Notes: generated by a model from the letters alone, not told the origin. A DNA stretch of 64,000 nucleotides from Bolinopsis microptera (GCF_026151205.1 NC_087080.1:3389096-3453095); one strand, 5' to 3'; positions 23,494 to 36,077 are shown, counted from the first letter of the stretch. Numbers and translations: made by a program.

Positions 23494-23851
23494 ATTTCCC
23501 TCCCCCTTCAGTTCCCGATATTTCTTTTGGACTACCAAACCCCCTCCTAGGTAAAAGACTCTTAGTTTTCAAGACTTGTGGTCTGCTATGGGGTCTGCTA
23601 TCGATTATTTTACTTCTTCAAAGTTAGTCCAATTTTCATTACCTGGACTTCAGTGGATTCTTCTTTTGGTAATGTGCCTATTTCAAAGAGTTTTTGTAAG
23701 GTATTTACCTTCAAGTGGACTCAGTTACAATCAGTTATTTTCAGTTACAATCAGTTATTCTAGCATTTGCAACAATTTTAATTGCTCTCTTATCAGTTGT
23801 TTTATCTTTACATCGACACGCCAGCTACTCAGCTTGCCTTTGCTTTGTACA

Positions 23852-24693
23852 ATGGAATTCACTGTGGAAAATTTGAACAGACTCGAAAAAGAGTTATCAG
23901 TGGCGTTGTATGACATTTTGAAACTCTCGAAAACTCAAACCGTTACAGAGCTGAATCATTCGAGATTAATGGCCATTACAAAAGACCCCTTGGCTAATGC
24001 TGTTGAAAAACTTTCTAAATTGATGACAGGCAATATTGAACTATGTAAATCTGCGGCCAGTACGATAGACAGACTGAAATCAGAGCAGCTTAATTATCAG
24101 AAGGATCTTATCAAACAGCAACAGAAAGAGCTCGACTCTGTCCAGCAAACTGTACAAACTGAGATGAAAAAAACATGGTGCGACATCGTGAAGGAGAACT
24201 GTGAAACAACTACCAGTGCTCCGTCGATTGACAGTATAAAGACAGCTGTGAAAACTGTAGTTGAAGATGACGTCCGCAGTAAGAATTTCATTGTTTACGG
24301 TGTGCCAGAGAATTACGGCAGTGATCCACATATAGTGGCAGAAGAAGTGATTACCGAAATTTGGGAATCATCGGGGTGTGATCCTCAAGTGGTGGCAGCA
24401 AGTTTGATCGGGATTAAAAAACCTGCAGATAGTGGTAAACCAAGACCGTTAAAAGTGACATTGGCTTGCACGGAATCAGTCAAAATGGTTCTTGCTCGAG
24501 CAAGAAATCTGAAGAAATCTAATTATGTAGCGTACCACACATGTGGTACATCACACCTGACAGAAATAGGGAGGAGAAAGCAGCTCACCAGAAACTTGTT
24601 GTAAAAATGAAGGAAATGATTGCTGCTCAGCCAACAAAGTATCATTATATCAGAGACGGCAAGATTTTAAGTGTAGATAAGGTCAAGATGTAA
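23852..24693 (+). pseudogene. LINE ORF1-like protein, frameshifted
   Basis: From ATG 23852 the protein reads as a LINE-type ORF1 product, an RNA-binding chaperone of retrotransposition particles. There is an N-terminal helical, coiled-coil-prone part (residues ~1-110, rich in Leu/Lys/Gln). An RRM-like domain follows, beginning RSKNFIVYGVPENYG at 142-156 and continuing through IGIKKPADSGKPRPLKVTL and ARARNLKKS. The frame is lost near residue 230, but the next frame gives the expected end (NREERKAAHQKLVVKMKEM) to a stop at 24691-24693. No reverse transcriptase follows, so this is an orphan, inactive ORF1. The frame is open upstream to 23576, but nothing there looks like ORF1. Confidence 0.75.
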
Positions 24694-25950
24694 CATATAG
24701 TGTTTTTGATATCCATATTTCTTCGATTTAAATGTACTATAAGGCTCTTATCTATGGCTGTTGCGTGTATTTGTTGATTTCGGCGTGTATTTGTTGATTT
24801 CGGCCGATAACGAGGAACTTTTAATTGTGAGTTATAAAACTGCAACCGTGATTGTAACTCAGGTATGTGATGACTTGTAGAGCACACATCGCTGAATAGC
24901 AATCGCAATGCAGGTCTCACCCAGGCCAGGTTTATCTATAGGGCTCTTTTCTGAGGATACACTGCCAGTTGTTTATGTATTGTGTTGTGTGCTAAGGTGC
25001 ATCGTTTCATTTTTGGATATTTTGGTACGTCCTAAGCAAAGGGAATTTATATTTATCTAATTTTATGTAATTGTAATACTTTAATATTATAGTAAACATT
25101 AACCAGTGTACCAAAAGCTGGTCCCCAATCAAATCGACTCTGGGGAGTGGTGATCTCCGTCTCCTGCAATTACCTACACTTTTTTGCTTCAGCAGAATCC
25201 TGTGCTATTTTAGAATTTGAGAACAAAGACCTGCCGTGATCTTACAAAAGATCTTGAACGAAATTTCAAAGTATACCCGGGAATTATGAAACCCCTTTAA
25301 GTAACACTGTTTTGTGTTGTTTGTGATAATTTCGATGACCTATTCTGATTCACCGCCAAAAACCACCACAACCACAATAATATGTGTCTAAAAGCACTTT
25401 TTCCTGTAGAATTTGTCAGTTTAGACTTGCTTTAAAACGTATGTGACCTCACCAAACGAACCTCCGGAAGCTTACAAAAAGTTATAATGATATTAGATAC
25501 GGCATTAATAGGCCGACAGTGCCTCCAAAACAATTTCAAAATTGAAAAAAGTCGATAAAGTCCGGCCCTCTTTGTGGGAGCAGGGCAGCAACCAAACATG
25601 AATTGAAGATTCTGACCGAGTTTCTGTTTGATAATATTAAATCCGTGGTACTTGTGGTAATGCGGGAGGTTTCTTGTCAGAATCTGCATGGGTTGACGTC
25701 CAATGTTTGTGGCTTCATTTTCGCTGTAAGGTGGGTTGTACCACTTGCGACGTCATCCCCTTTATGTGCTAGCCTTGTGCCCTCTATTGTACGGCTAGAG
25801 TTGTGCTTTGTGAATTGCAAGCTGCCTATCCTTTTTAGGGCTTTTTCGTTTTCCTTTATTTGTTTGATACTGTATAAACTCTAGCCTTTCTGTTTTCCCG
25901 ACTTCGCAACCGCAAAACGAAGCCTGGTCTTTTTGTGAACTGTATAATCC
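24694..25950. other. flank of the LINE ORF1, no recognised gene
   Basis: Contains a 20-bp duplication GCGTGTATTTGTTGATTTCG near 24775-24805. I find no RT domain here although a complete LINE would place ORF2 in this interval. Confidence 0.45.
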
Positions 25951-25956
25951 TGAACC

Positions 25957-26046
25957 AGCTGAAAATAACTGCCCAGAAATGAGCAACTATTACACTCAAC
26001 AGGCTGAAAATAACTGCCCAGAATTGAGCAACTATTTTACTCAACA
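25957..26046. repeat. 44-bp tandem duplication
   Basis: Two copies of GCTGAAAATAACTGCCCAGA...ACTCAACAG lie in tandem with a few substitutions, directly upstream of a possible first exon. Confidence 0.8.
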
Positions 26047-26060
26047 GGCGGCAAAACGTC

Positions 26061-26096
26061 ATGGCCCCAGAAAATACACAGCAGCATGAGACAAAG
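26061..26096 (+). CDS. possible short first coding exon
   Basis: ATG at 26061 opens MAPENTQQHETK and ends at a strong donor, GTGAGT (26097). The polar residues and exact donor placement suggest a first exon. No downstream exon was recognised. Confidence 0.35.
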
Positions 26097-26099
26097 GTG

Positions 26100-27798
26100 A
26101 GTTGGAGAAAACTTGAAGGGGGAAGATTTGAAGCAGGATATAAGTTTTAAAATCATTTCCTGTTTTGCTTCTATTATTTAGCATTCGCCTTACATCAGTG
26201 ATAAGATGAATTAGGTTATAAATGTGTCCCTCTTGTTAACATGATCTTATTTCTCGCATTTAGTGTGCAAATAGCGAGAGCAAAAAAGGGTGTGGTCACA
26301 AAACAATTGCACAAAACTGCACCATAACCAACATTTCTACCCAAGCCAAATTTGTTTCTGATGGGTCCCTTGAGCTATTCCAAGTCTCAAACCCCGGGGC
26401 GGAAGTTATATAGACGGGAATGTCTTCAGATCCTTGACTATTCGCCTTACATCAGTGATCATATGAATTAGGTTATATTGTTAACAAGATCTTCTTTGTG
26501 ATTTTCCCTTATGGTTTGGCATAAGAAACATTGGCCCAGGTTTCACTATCGATCACGCCATATAATTCTATTAAAAGGATCGTTAAAAAGATCAAAAAAT
26601 CAATTATCTGCCAAATCATCCCTTTAATAGATTGTTGATAACTTATTATGGAATAACTAAGTTGGTAAACATTCATTACAGTCTATCGCATCCGATAACG
26701 TTAGTTAATCATCAAATTTGATGTCTGTCAGAATGTTCGGGTTCGATAGATAATCCCGCTTCGGTCGTTTCTTAGTTTTGATTCCGTTTGCAATTAGCAC
26801 ATTTTAGTTTGGAAATGAAGTGTACACTTAAATATGTTGCATCATTTTGCACTGACAGCTGTTTTTATAGCAGTGCGATGAATTCAACCATCACACAATA
26901 TATTTTGAGACTCTTTTGGGTAAAATATGAAGCCTTATATGGATTAAAATGGTCGATAATTTACTTATCACACTGCTGATCACCAATTACTCAGTCAAAA
27001 TTCTGTAGTTGTAAGAAAGCTTTGAAAGTCCAATAAACTGAACAACGTGTTAGAAATGAAAGCAACAGTTTTTAGAAAGGGTGGCCGTAGTAAAACTGTT
27101 ATAAAAAGGTTGGTAATAGCAATGAAATTACAAAAACACTCTTCTTTGATCTAACAATTGGAGTCAATGTTAAGGAAGCAGCTAGAGTTTATCAAAGATT
27201 TATCGAAATTTGCCCTCCTCGACACGTGCTAAAACGCTTGTTTCTGCAGTGGTCGCAGTACGGTTCCCGCACTGGCCGCCTGGCTGTTTTCAATTTATTT
27301 GCCGACTATCCCGTCTGGGAGAACCATTATATGAGGAAGCGTCGTAAATTTGTTGTGATCTGTGCCACGTCACAGCGATTAATGGATTTGTCGCTATTTC
27401 AAGCCGAATGGTTGATCGCTCTCACGTATGAAATGATATTTTCCGTGGCGGTCCTCCTTCTGAAGTTGGTACTTTGAATTTTCAAGTTCTTTATAATCTA
27501 GTCCAGTACAGTTGAGCAGAATAACTGTTTTAAAAGCAATACGCTGTAACGTGACGACTAGCTATTCAATCTACCGATTTACTGATAATGGAGGTCCCAC
27601 TTTTTGATATTCTGCAATTGTGTATAAACATATAATATAATAACATCACTTCCTTGTAGTGTGATTCGTACATACAATCAAACTCGTAAGCTCGTTAGAT
27701 TATTGCTATGGTATTAGGGCCCTCTTAGCCTCAGGATTTTCTGCAGTAATATTACCAAATGTGATTTTATTTTGAAGAATATCAGCACAACTCACAAG
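26100..27798. other. non-coding stretch
   Basis: No gene or repeat recognised, apart from a reuse of the phrase CGCCTTACATCAGTGAT at about 26187 and 26443. Confidence 0.4.
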
Positions 27799-28344
27799 TC
27801 AGGTGAACTTTTGTTGATGAAGGAGTAGGAATAGGAGACTATGAATAGAGTAGATTCTGGAGTTGCTTTTTTGTTTAGTGTTAAGTGCTAAATGTGTGCT
27901 CTGCTCAGTGAACAGCGGTTTTGTGTTTTCAAGACAGTAGTTCTTGCTAGCCATATGTTCATTATAAGTTCTTGAACGTGCACAGGTTAAGTAGTATTCT
28001 TTATGATCATAATTGGGAATGTTACCAAATAGCAGTCTTATACATCGTTTTTGAATTGCAAAGATTTTATTCAGCTTATGTTTAGGGATCCCACCCCAGC
28101 AACTTATACAATAGCTAAGATGTGACATAAAAAGAGCATTGTATAGTTTCAAATATTCAGATTTGGGAATGAATTTGCAAATTCTCTTAATCGATATAAC
28201 ACTGGAGTTCAGCTTTAAAGATAAATGATTAAGATGTGGTTCCCAACTTAGCTGTTCGCCTATTATTACCCCTTTTGCTTTTTCGTTTACTGAAGTGCTA
28301 AATGTGTGGCCAGTAGTAAGAAGGGGGACTCCGATGTCAATCAT
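27799..28344 (-). mobile_element. 5'-truncated LINE reverse transcriptase fragment
   Basis: The 181-residue minus-strand frame matches the C-terminal end of CR1/L2/jockey-type LINE reverse transcriptases. KGVIIGEQLSWEPHLNHL corresponds to the 'LGV..D..L.W..H' thumb motif, followed by ALFMSHLSYCISCWGG and IFAIQKRCIRLLFG. The catalytic palm (YxDD) and the endonuclease are missing, so the copy is truncated at about 28345. No clear 3' tail repeat was identified. Confidence 0.8.
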
Positions 28345-28345
28345 T

Positions 28346-29313
28346 TGTCAATCGATCAACTTTTGTTAACTCACATGTTTAATATGGAAATCTGAAAATT
28401 AAGAAGAAGTTAACTCTGATTAGATAACTCAGAATGACTTTAATCACCTAAACGCAATCTGGAATGTTTCCAATCATCTTGGTTAATCATGTGCTGACTC
28501 ATGCTTCTAAAGAAACAAAACGACAGCAATTACCATATATATACACTTAGTATAGATATAGTATAGATATATAGGAGATATAACAGAATTAGATTGGATC
28601 GGAATAGAGTTTTAGCCCTTTAAAGCATTGAAGAGGTTCGTGCACTAAGCCATGACATCTGTCACTCTATATCGACCACACCAGAGTTAACACTGTAAAT
28701 CAACATGTTATTTTTACTTGAAGTGTAGACCAGGAATAGGGTTAGTTTAAAAAGTACCTGGCAGTGCGAGGAACAGCTGGAAATATGCAAGTCGTAAGTC
28801 GCAGAATTGGTAATTTCAATCAAGTCGATCATGTGTTACACTTTTGCAAGTTTGATTGTGACTTGTAAATTGGTAACTAGTACTAAACTGGATAAACTAG
28901 CGCTTCATTGCATCTAGGTGGCTCATGACCGATTTTTAAGACGCTCGTTTACTGATACTCCCATATATGGGACAAGGGAAACGCGAGGAGAACGGGACTT
29001 CTCGTGCTACATTAAATTAATTCCTTTCTTCTGTAACATCATCATAATTAAAACGAATCTTGTATGTCATGTATCCTGGGTTTGGACAGGATATGCCCGC
29101 TTAAAATACTTCTGCATCGCGTTACATTACATAATTCTCAATAAATGTACTATATTTGTAGTGTTGTTATTAGTTTTAAACTAAACCATAGTATTATCTG
29201 CTGCTTGACGACGATTTTAATGCCTATAATAGTAATTTGAAAAAGTTGTTAATTTTCTTGCATAAAACACGAATTTTGAACTAATTTGATTTACAACGAA
29301 AGAGGGGTATAGG
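28346..29313. other. non-coding stretch
   Basis: AT-rich, with a small TATAGATATAGTATAGATATA cluster near 28552-28575. Nothing else recognised. Confidence 0.4.
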
Positions 29314-29445
29314 ATGCCTCGAGGAGCATCAGGAATGCCAATTCTTGGGCGGTCATTGTCGAGTCGACAATTGATGGGAGTAATGCCAAGAGCAGTTCCT
29401 GTACTCAAGCGACAGTACAGTGTAATTGAGGAAACTCTTTGCCCG
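29314..29445 (+). CDS. possible first coding exon, unknown protein
   Basis: ATG at 29314 opens 44 codons (MPRGASGMPILGRSLSSRQL...) that stop precisely at the consensus donor GTAAGT at 29446, in phase 0. The basic, serine-rich start could be a targeting or disordered N-terminus. The codons look coding compared with the flanks. The family is not recognised. Confidence 0.45.
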
Positions 29446-29451
29446 GTAAGT

Positions 29452-30582
29452 AGAGTTTTTGTCCTCGCCATCGTTTTACTTTTTAGCATGACTTGTCAAA
29501 TACTGAGGATATCATAGACTATAAAAGTGATCAAAACAGCTAAAACCTTGTCAGATTTAATCGAAGCCCCAACATTATGCAAAGTGGGAATGCGAGGACC
29601 GTTGTACTTGTATAGAATTAAATTTATAAATTATAAATTTCAAACTTTTGCTTTCTATTGGATATGCAAAATTTAACTGTCATTCAAGAGAAACCAAATA
29701 TTATGGCCACATTTTGAATCTTGTCTTGAACTAAAAAGATCTGCTCATCACAGAAATGATAGTGTTTCCGTGTTATTCGTATAGCGCGGCTCCAACTAGA
29801 TTTAATAGGACATCTGAGATTACAAACTAACGTACTTTCCATATTGGATATTAGGTGTGACTTTGACTGTTCAATGTAGACTGAACAGTGGATAGTGGAT
29901 ATAAACATGATAAAGTAATTTCACCTATACCACAATTTGAAAGTATTAATAAGAATCATTCTTTATAAGCTCAATCTTCATTGCAACTGTCAGCTTAATG
30001 ATCATTCCTGGAGGGGGATTATTTAAAACATAAAAGTGATACGAAAAGTTTGTTTTTAGCAGGAGCTTTCAAAATAAATGTGTAAATCGTCTTCAGACGA
30101 TTCATTAATCGTCTTAATGATCATTGGATTCACTGGCTCACTGACTGTGACATCGACTGTTTGTTGCTAAAACCCTGAAAATATAGTGTTTGCCTGTTAA
30201 CACCAACTATCCAATAATTAGCCTTTATTCTGAGCGATCACGTGGGTTGTTGTTGGACTGTTGGGCTGGATCTAATCGGGTATTAACAAGGGGATTACAT
30301 GTAAATCTAGTGCTGGTTATCACTTTATGTGCAAGTAAATGCTGTGTATTTGCTTTACAGCTTTGACGGTAACTAGTATTTACTAGCGTTTAGAGGAACA
30401 TCCTATCGAGTTTTAACATCAGTCAATATAATACCCTGTTTTACCTGAGCTCCTTAACAAAATCAATCTAGTTTGTTTTATTTTGCTTGTTGAAATTAAT
30501 TAAAAAAAAGCAGGTTATGTATTGTTACTAATACTATCCAGTATTCACTGCACCAGAATGCAGATTGCAGTCCTTATGATTC
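29452..30582. other. non-coding stretch, possible intron
   Basis: No recognised element. If the exon at 29314 is real, this would be intronic. Confidence 0.4.
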
Positions 30583-30590
30583 GATCTTGA

Positions 30591-30670
30591 CAGGGGCGTG
30601 CGCAGGATTAGGGCCGCCTGCATCGCCCCCCCCCCCCCCCCCCTGTGCCTGCATCGCCTCCCTCCTGCTG
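30591..30670. mobile_element. hAT-type MITE with 8-bp target duplication and poly(C) core
   Basis: The 80-bp segment starts CAGGGGCGTGCGCAGGATT, wording common at hAT non-autonomous ends, and ends CTCCTGCTG. It is flanked by the perfect 8-bp repeat GATCTTGA (30583-30590 and 30671-30678). The core holds 18 consecutive C (30626-30643). The right end matches the left only loosely, so the element is probably internally collapsed. Confidence 0.65.
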
Positions 30671-31069
30671 GATCTTGACACACATTTTACCAAATCTGGC
30701 ATGATTAGCCTCCCGTTCGAACTCGCCTTTGTCCTTTTCAGAGCCTGCTTTTTTGTAGTCAATACGTGAGCTCGAAATGTTTGGAACAATCTGCGTTTCA
30801 ATGGGCGTCTGCGATCATGGGCACTTCTCAGTGGTGCTGTTTTTAATCTTATGTTCTATCTCAACAATACTGCTTCATTCGAAAACTTCCATCTCATAGT
30901 GGATATTTGTTACAACTGAAAAGTTTTGTTGTGGCAATTTTTATCTCCTTTATGCGTTTCCATTGTTCATGTATGGTTTCACTTGTAAACGGTGTTTCAC
31001 TTGTAAACGGCGTTTACCCTTGAGACGGTTTAGTGCGTGACAGCTGAGTTGTTGATCTGGATCATTTAG

Positions 31070-31252
31070 TGTTTTGACGATGCTAAAAGAGCCAAGGGGT
31101 CAGTTTCGATCGTTACTGGAATACCTCATCAAGAAATGATTGATGATTTAACTCGTCGCAGTCTTACTAAGCTTTCAGTCGCAAAAAACTGGCCAGATGT
31201 TAAATACATTAAGATTATGACGATATTGATTAAAGACCATTATGGCGCCTAA
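31070..31252 (+). other. short open stretch of coding-like sequence, unidentified
   Basis: Between a TAG at 31067 and a TAA at 31250 lies a 60-codon frame whose composition looks protein-like (DAKRAKGSVSIVTGIPHQE, then RRSLTKLSVAKNWPDVKY). There is no early start codon and no clear splice site. It may be a terminal exon or a retroelement scrap. I do not recognise a family. Confidence 0.25.
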
Positions 31253-31365
31253 ACCAACCCAAACGAGTTTAAATTGTGATTTTATTGTACAGGGAAAAGG
31301 TAGTTAGAACGCTTACCTAATTTCACGGCTCGTTTCTGAGTTCCCATTTCACATTTCACGGGAGC

Positions 31366-31426
31366 AGTTTTATGGGATAATACCCCCGGGCCTCACTTTA
31401 TGGGATAATACCCCCGGGCCTGACTT
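31366..31426. repeat. 31-bp tandem duplication
   Basis: TTATGGGATAATACCCCCGG followed by GCCT(C/G)ACTT is repeated twice. The word TTATGGGATAATACCCC occurs in both copies. Confidence 0.8.
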
Positions 31427-31595
31427 TAGACCAATGAATCTCAGGACAGTCGGCTATTTACGTACGGTAAACTGGCCTAATACATCTGGCCTACGCTTAA
31501 CATCGTGCTATTAATCCGTACGTTATCATTTAGCAATCTTGTAATGAACCCAAACTAGTGACGGAAGACAGCACGAATATCTGGTACCTGCTTCA

Positions 31596-31680
31596 CGTGC
31601 AGAGCGCGCATCACACACGTGCAGAGCGCGCATCACACACGTGCAGAGCGCGCATCACACACGTGCAGTCTACGCATCAC
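31596..31680. repeat. 22-bp tandem array containing CACGTG
   Basis: About four units of CGTGCAGAGCGCGCATCACACA. The junctions create CACGTG E-boxes and the body a GCGCGC core. It is small but far more GC-rich than its surroundings. Confidence 0.85.
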
Positions 31681-32541
31681 GTACACGGCTTCAGCTCCAG
31701 CTATAGTACTACTGCAGTCAGATCTCCCTGACTTTATCGTTTATATAAGTTGCAATTTCGTTATGGTGTTGAATGTTAAATACGTAAGTATATGGTGGAG
31801 TGTTAGGCGATCTGTCCCATGCTGTTTTCTGTGAAACTGTTTTGCTAGGATGTTTTGCTAGGATATGTTTTGGCAGTCTTGTCAGATGTTTGTCTGTATG
31901 TTCAATTACTGACCATTGTGATTGATGAGTTGATATTAAATGGATGCACATGACACATCATCATTCATCATCAATAAACTGAAACACGTGTGGTTGTTAT
32001 TTTATGAATATTAGTGGCGGCGAGTGTTCGCCTAGGTAATTAATTACGTGAAATAGCCATGGCAACCAAAAATAAACACAAACATAGGTTTGTTCACATT
32101 TAAGTCATCGTTATAGTGCTGCTTTTCCAAATGCAAATTATTGTGGAATATAATGGGCCTTATATTGTGGAATATGTGGAATATGGGCCTATTATTTCAA
32201 TTCCTCTTGTTTCGTCAGCGGTAAGAGACAATGCATGATTTTTACTTTCAGTACTAGAAGAGTAGTAGATTGGAAAGTTAATCGCAGTGTGCTGTATTAA
32301 AATGGATTTGTTTTATTTTATTTTATATTTTAATGGATTTAACGTTTATTTATCTGTGATTTGTCTAATCTCAATAAGTCAATATCGTAAATACGTGTAC
32401 TCTTCTAAACTTTAAAATTCATCTTATCTCCATAACCGATTCCAGTGTCCAATAACACAGAGTAACTAGTAGTAACCCTGAATAACCCCTTGTTGTCATG
32501 GTAACACGTACGTGACCAACGTTACATTGTCATTGTTTCAG

Positions 32542-32631
32542 GCGTGGAAGAAGCTCTCCTCTTTTGGAACTATTGGCAGTCAGGACCCCTCAGGACTACT
32601 CATTGGAACCGACTGTTTCTTATTCTACAAG
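32542..32631 (+). CDS. probable internal coding exon, unknown protein
   Basis: A 90-bp segment is bounded by a good acceptor (CATTGTTTCAG, ending 32541) and a GTTTGT donor at 32632. It is open in one frame through 30 codons (AWKKLSSFGTIGSQDPSGLL, IGTDCFLFYK). The length, a multiple of three, and phase-0 ends fit a cassette-type exon. I could not place it in a family or link it confidently to the exon at 29314. Confidence 0.5.
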
Positions 32632-32681
32632 GTTTGTTTAGGATGTTTTTATTTTAAGTTGGCGCTATGCCGCCATAGTGT

Positions 32682-32742
32682 GACGACAGTGTCGCCAGAG
32701 TGCCGCCAGAGTGCCGTGAGAGTGCCGCGAGAGTGCCGTCGG
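32682..32742. repeat. short GAGTGCCG-type tandem repeat
   Basis: Five to six degenerate ~11-bp units of (C/G)AGAGTGCCG(C/T) in the downstream flank of the preceding exon. Confidence 0.65.
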
Positions 32743-33069
32743 GATCCGGATGTATGACCTAATAATGATATCATCATAACTTTATCGGTTTGTCACGAAT
32801 TTATCTACAATCCAGGTCATTATTTGTGATCAAGGTAATTTCTTTTATATAGATATGTCTTTGAAACTATTTTGCGTGATGTAACATTTTGGAAAATGGG
32901 GCTGTTCAGACCATCTAAATTTAAATAAATGTCACCTACTTGCCGTTGTGTATTTCAATATATTTTTATAAGAATTCAACCCATACTTTTATGGTATTTT
33001 ATAAAATTTTGACTATTTACTGCTAATCGATGGTGGTAAAATTTACTGCCAAAATAACTTATTCAAGCA

Positions 33070-33290
33070 TCTAAAGTTACTATATAACGCTGTATAATAT
33101 TTGATTACACCTACGTTATACTGCGTATATAATATATATCGTAAGTCACTTTTGTTTACCCTGTAACCGTACGTTCGTGTCCAGTGCAACTAAAAGAATG
33201 TTTGTAGAAACTAATTCCATGTTTATTATCTATCATGCGCATACTCGTCATATTCTAATTGACATCTTAAGTACAGTTACAAACCATATA
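33070..33290 (+). repeat. diverged ~220-bp direct repeat, copy 1
   Basis: Shares long words with 34140-34350, for example GTTTACCCTGTAACC, ACGTTCGTGTCCAGTGCAA, TAAAAGAATGT, TGTAGAAACT and CTTAAGTACAGTTA. The two copies lie about 1.06 kb apart in the same orientation. They could be old copies of one element or a duplicated 3' UTR. Confidence 0.65.
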
Positions 33291-33494
33291 TTGACAATCG
33301 CACCTACTCTGTACGTAGATAATATACAACTTCTGGTCTCTGGATCGCTTTGTATATAATATATCTTCTTGCACTCTACGACGTAGTACATTTGAGAACT
33401 GAAGCCAGCTATAATCACCGTCTGGATTTTCCTGCACTTGAAGGTGACGCTAGATATATCCCAGTATCAATCTTCTTGAAGGTGACACATTGAG

Positions 33495-33527
33495 ATGGCT
33501 GGGGATGGCTTGGGGGACTACTGCATG
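33495..33527 (+). CDS. possible short first coding exon
   Basis: ATG opens MAGDGLGDYCM and ends at the donor GTAAGC (33528). Eleven codons is too little to judge; the support is the start and the splice context. Confidence 0.3.
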
Positions 33528-34139
33528 GTAAGCATTTTAGATTTAAGTTCAGAGATTGATCGAAATTGGAATTTAAGATCTCCGCGCGATTTTAGGATGA
33601 GTAAAACAGCTAAACTTTGATCTGGAAAGTGGGGTTGTTAAAAAATAAGGAGATAATTTCCGATCAGCGAAATCATTTTAAAATATAGTTTTTTACAATC
33701 ATAATTTATAAGGTTTACATAATATTCTGCAGTTGTGTTAGCAGCAGTACCATTATTTCATTATAATTTTATTACACCCTTGGGTTTCTAGTTTAAGGTA
33801 TGATAGTACAATAATGTCACTCGCTTGTAGTACGATTATGAAAATAATCAAACCTGCTCGTTCGATTATTCTATTATTAAACAACTACTACCTTCAGTGT
33901 TATTAGTCATCGTTAGAACAGTTCTGTTCAACACATACTTTTGTGCTATTTTAGAAAATTAGTTGAGGACGAAATGAGAGTACCCACTCAGTGTTTAAAA
34001 CAAATAGTTGTCAACTTCTTGGCACACGCGTTTGTCATGGACAAGACGTTACAATAACTTCTTACATAGCTGAAATTTACAATGTTAAAATAATCTGTTA
34101 TATAACTATCAATAGCGTGAAATACCTACAAAATTTAAT

Positions 34140-34350
34140 GATACTAAAGTATTTAAAGTTACAATATAACGCTATATATTGATTAGTAACGCATACTGAG
34201 TATATATTGATCGTTAATTTTGTTTACCCTGTTACCACACGTTCGTGTCCAGTGCAAATAAAAGAATGTCTGTAGAAACTTGTTTTTTATTCAGTATTCA
34301 TTCGCATATTTGTAATATCTTAATTGAAATCTTAAGTACAGTTAGTGTTA
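34140..34350 (+). repeat. diverged ~220-bp direct repeat, copy 2
   Basis: Partner of 33070-33290. It contains AATAAAAGAATG where copy 1 has ACTAAAAGAATG, so a polyadenylation-like signal is present only here. Confidence 0.65.
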
Positions 34351-35036
34351 CAACCTTCGATTTTTTTTCTTAGGTTGCTCAGCTTGTAATTTTTATAATA
34401 ATTTTCAATTTTCTATCATTTGTAAGAATTACTGTTGTTTCTAACCATGTTCCTTTTTTGTAGGCTAGAGATGTAATTTTATTTACGAAGATATCACCTA
34501 CTTGATGCCGTTTCATTGCTTATTAAGCAAATTAATAAGTTAAAGTAGTGTGTTAGATTAATAGTCCCGCGAAGTTCACGATTTGATTAAAACTCTTATC
34601 TAAAATTAAACAGCAAAAAACGTCTTATTTTAGGTGCCCATATAGTACGCTAAAAATAGAGATGAAACATGCATTTCATACAAATTATGTTTTTGTTTCA
34701 TTTTCTTTAAAAAATCCCATTTGTATGGTTGTGCACGCAATCTGAGGAACACAAAGCCATCTTTTAAATGTATCACTAAATTCACCATCTTTCACCCGTT
34801 AATCAGTGGTCAACCACATACAATTTTGATACGACATTTATATACGGTATAATGATATCATGATCACAATTTAACAGTTATCGCTAATTATAATTATATA
34901 AACTTCAGCTGTTGCTCGACCAAAGTGCAACAATTTGTAGACAGTTAACAAGGTCATATTTACGCGATTTAGACACGTTCTGGACAAGTTTTACAGATAT
35001 GTTTACTAGGATCGCCAGGTTTCCCGCCATAATGGG

Positions 35037-35102
35037 GTGACCAGAGTGGCAATACCCTGGTAACCAGAGTGGCAATACCCTGGTAACCATGGCAATACCC
35101 TG
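35037..35102. repeat. 23-bp tandem repeat
   Basis: About three units of AACCAGAGTGGCAATACCC(TGGT), the last one shortened. Confidence 0.85.
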
Positions 35103-35109
35103 GTCATAC

Positions 35110-36067
35110 TCCTCCAGGAGGCAAACATCGGGCTTGTTCCTTGGTCTTACTAAGTCACACCTCCATTAGTCCTTTCGATTTCAATTAGACCAGTCTACCG
35201 AGATAGCAGGAGGATAGCTATCACAAATTTACCGTTCATATTAAGATATAGTTATACCCATTGCAACTGCTTTTGAAAATTACAGATAAATTTAGGCCGA
35301 GTTTGAGATAAACCTCTTTAATTTCTCCAGCTAGGCGCCGACCCGTGTAATATAGGAGCTGGATTTTAGCGTTTAGCAGTTTCATCGTATTTCACTAAAA
35401 TTATTTAATAATAATCGTACAATTAATGCGTCGTATTTAAGACACGGATGGATACCAGGCATATGCGACTCTGATATCCCAAGATCAAGAGGCTGTTGCA
35501 GAATGGTTGCCGTTACTTTACCAGCGGATTATACTAAAAATAAGGAAAATTGTTCTGAGTTTAAACCTGGTGAACGGCGGTATCGTCTTTTCCACTGCTG
35601 CTCCTCTTTAATGTCTGGTCTCGGCAACGTCGCTTCTGACTTCTACCATGTACCACTCCACGTACGAAATACTAAATTTTGACACATTTCTGATTTTCCC
35701 AAAACATCACAATCTGAGGGTCACCTCATAATTGGTCTTCTTGCAATCGAAAGCTTAGATCTTTAGTCCAATCAAATATTTATTGTTGACATAAAACCGA
35801 TCTTAAATGCCCGTTGGGGTAAAACAATTCGTTTTTCTGATCGTTTGACCATTATCCTCAACTCCGTCTCTACGTCTTTTATTATGATGTTTTCTGTTTA
35901 CTGAAATACTGGAAACCAGGTCTTACACAATTAATATCAAATAAAACCAGATATTCTAAAGAATCAATTATTATAGGCTTAAAACAGGTCAGGACCAATT
36001 ATCATCCGTAGTTAAGATGAGATAGTAATAAAACAAGTTGCAGTTATAGTTTCTGTATAGCTGCTTC
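35110..36067. other. non-coding stretch
   Basis: No gene, RNA or repeat recognised before the minisatellite that follows. Confidence 0.4.
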
Positions 36068-36077
36068 AATGCCCCCC

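Noticed and set aside
23065..23550. Long open frames on both strands (HGNQTMR, VTKLCA and MAHSLVT repeat proteins)
   Set aside because: They exist only because a 21-bp stop-free unit is repeated; no flanking domain, start context or splice support.
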